Shown here piece by piece: positions 6,530-7,022 of a stretch of DNA of 7,022 nt. Every line of letters begins with the position of its first letter. Positions within the stretch are counted from its first letter, which is position 1. Location: assembly GCA_947086625.1 (NCBI GenBank), contig CAMTZV010000069.1, forward strand, positions 1 through 7,022, in the 5' to 3' direction. The translations under genes and the position numbers were made by a program. The stretch comes from an uncultured bacterium. GTDB lineage: Bacteria; Bacillota; Clostridia; Lachnospirales; Lachnospiraceae. The notes under the pieces were generated by a model, which had not been told where the DNA came from, did no database searches, and was given only the letters and a program-made list of their open reading frames with translations.

Positions 6530-7022
6530 ATGGAAGAAAAAAAGCATTTCTGGAAGCGGAAGCGGGAACGCCGGCAGATATCCGGAGAGGGCCATGTGCA
6601 GCGCCAGGACGCGGAAAATTACTCCGAGGAGGACGTCATCTGGCTCAAACGTCTGCTCTCACACAATTTCCGTATGCCGATGGCGGTGATCGCCGGATAC
6701 GGAGAGCTTTTGCAGGAGGGCGGCTTTGAGACGCGCGAGAGCGAGCTGGCGGTCATCGGCAAGATCTGCAAAAACATCGACTACATGAACACGATGCTCA
6801 AGGTGCTCCTCGACGACGGAAACGACGGCGCGCTGGATCGAAAGGAGGAGTTTGATCTGCTGGGCTGCATCCGGGAGGGGACGGAGTATGTGAAATCCAT
6901 TGCCCGCAGGCAGGGGGTGACGATCACGGTAAACAGCGCCCAGAAGACGGTGCGTCTCTACGGCAGCAAGGTCAAGCTCATGCGGGCTTTTTTTAATATG
7001 ACTGAAAATTCCCTCAAGTATA
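6530..7022 (+). CDS. Sensor histidine kinase, soluble, N-terminal part (runs off window)
   Basis: Reads open from ATG 6530 to the window edge, 164 codons visible. GGAGG (6521-6525) overlaps the regulator stop and lies 4 nt before the ATG. The first 40 residues are strongly charged (KKHFWKRKRERRQ) with no membrane helix or sensor domain. The dimerisation domain follows, with the H box RLLSHNFRMPMAVIAGYGELL (H45 as presumed phospho-acceptor). The second helix includes IGKICKNIDYMNTMLKVLL. The ATPase domain begins, with the N box FFNMTENSLKY (N160) just before the edge. The rest of the ATPase domain must lie beyond 7022. It probably phosphorylates the regulator upstream. The H box departs from the usual HE(L)RTP: Asn follows His and Met replaces Thr/Asn at H+4. 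Confidence 0.88.
   Translation, partial: MEEKKHFWKRKRERRQISGEGHVQRQDAENYSEEDVIWLKRLLSHNFRMPMAVIAGYGELLQEGGFETRESELAVIGKICKNIDYMNTMLKVLLDDGNDGALDRKEEFDLLGCIREGTEYVKSIARRQGVTITVNSAQKTVRLYGSKVKLMRAFFNMTENSLKY

Overview
The window looks like a chromosomal segment of a GC-rich member of the Clostridia, probably near the Lachnospiraceae. The basis is the rlmB-sigH pair (part of the Firmicutes cysS-mrnC-rlmB-rae1-sigH neighbourhood), a DUF4364 gene, Shine-Dalgarno sequences of the AGGAGG type before most genes, and the style of the two-component genes. The genus cannot be named from the sequence alone. No rRNA, tRNA, CRISPR array, insertion sequence or phage gene was seen.

Layout. (1) 1-1529, plus strand: a 10-bp-stem hairpin, then rlmB (23S rRNA 2'-O-methyltransferase) and sigH (Spo0H-type sigma factor). 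The 76-nt gap between them carries three copies of a 12-bp repeat, each with a GGAGG. It also holds a 27-codon frame that overlaps rlmB and sigH by 4 nt at its two ends. rae1, which separates these genes in Bacillus, is absent. (2) 1548-4201, minus strand: NAD(P)-malic enzyme, then a TIGR01212-type radical SAM protein (ATGA overlap), then a DUF4364 winged-helix protein (18-nt gap). The malic enzyme starts with three tandem pentapeptide repeats. (3) 4254-5458, minus strand: a membrane histidine-kinase-like gene followed by a small proline-rich single-span membrane protein. The kinase frame is cut by one in-frame TAA between its F box and G2 box. The frame continues intact past the TAA to a TGA that overlaps the next start codon as ATGA. 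(4) 5543-7022, plus strand: a small charged protein of unknown function, an OmpR-type response regulator, and a cytosolic histidine kinase that runs off the window.

Regions 3 and 4 diverge from an 84-nt gap in which the two predicted promoters have overlapping -10 elements and a perfect 13-bp dyad lies between them. Together they look like one signalling locus: one response regulator flanked by two unusual kinases. The membrane kinase has an ATPase domain but no recognisable phospho-acceptor H box. The soluble kinase has an H box of the form HNFRMP instead of HE(L)RTP. The most notable observations are the nonsense codon in the membrane kinase, the repeat and bridging frame before sigH, the shared promoter/dyad region, and the coupled proline-rich membrane protein. 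No convincing new defence or mobile system was found.
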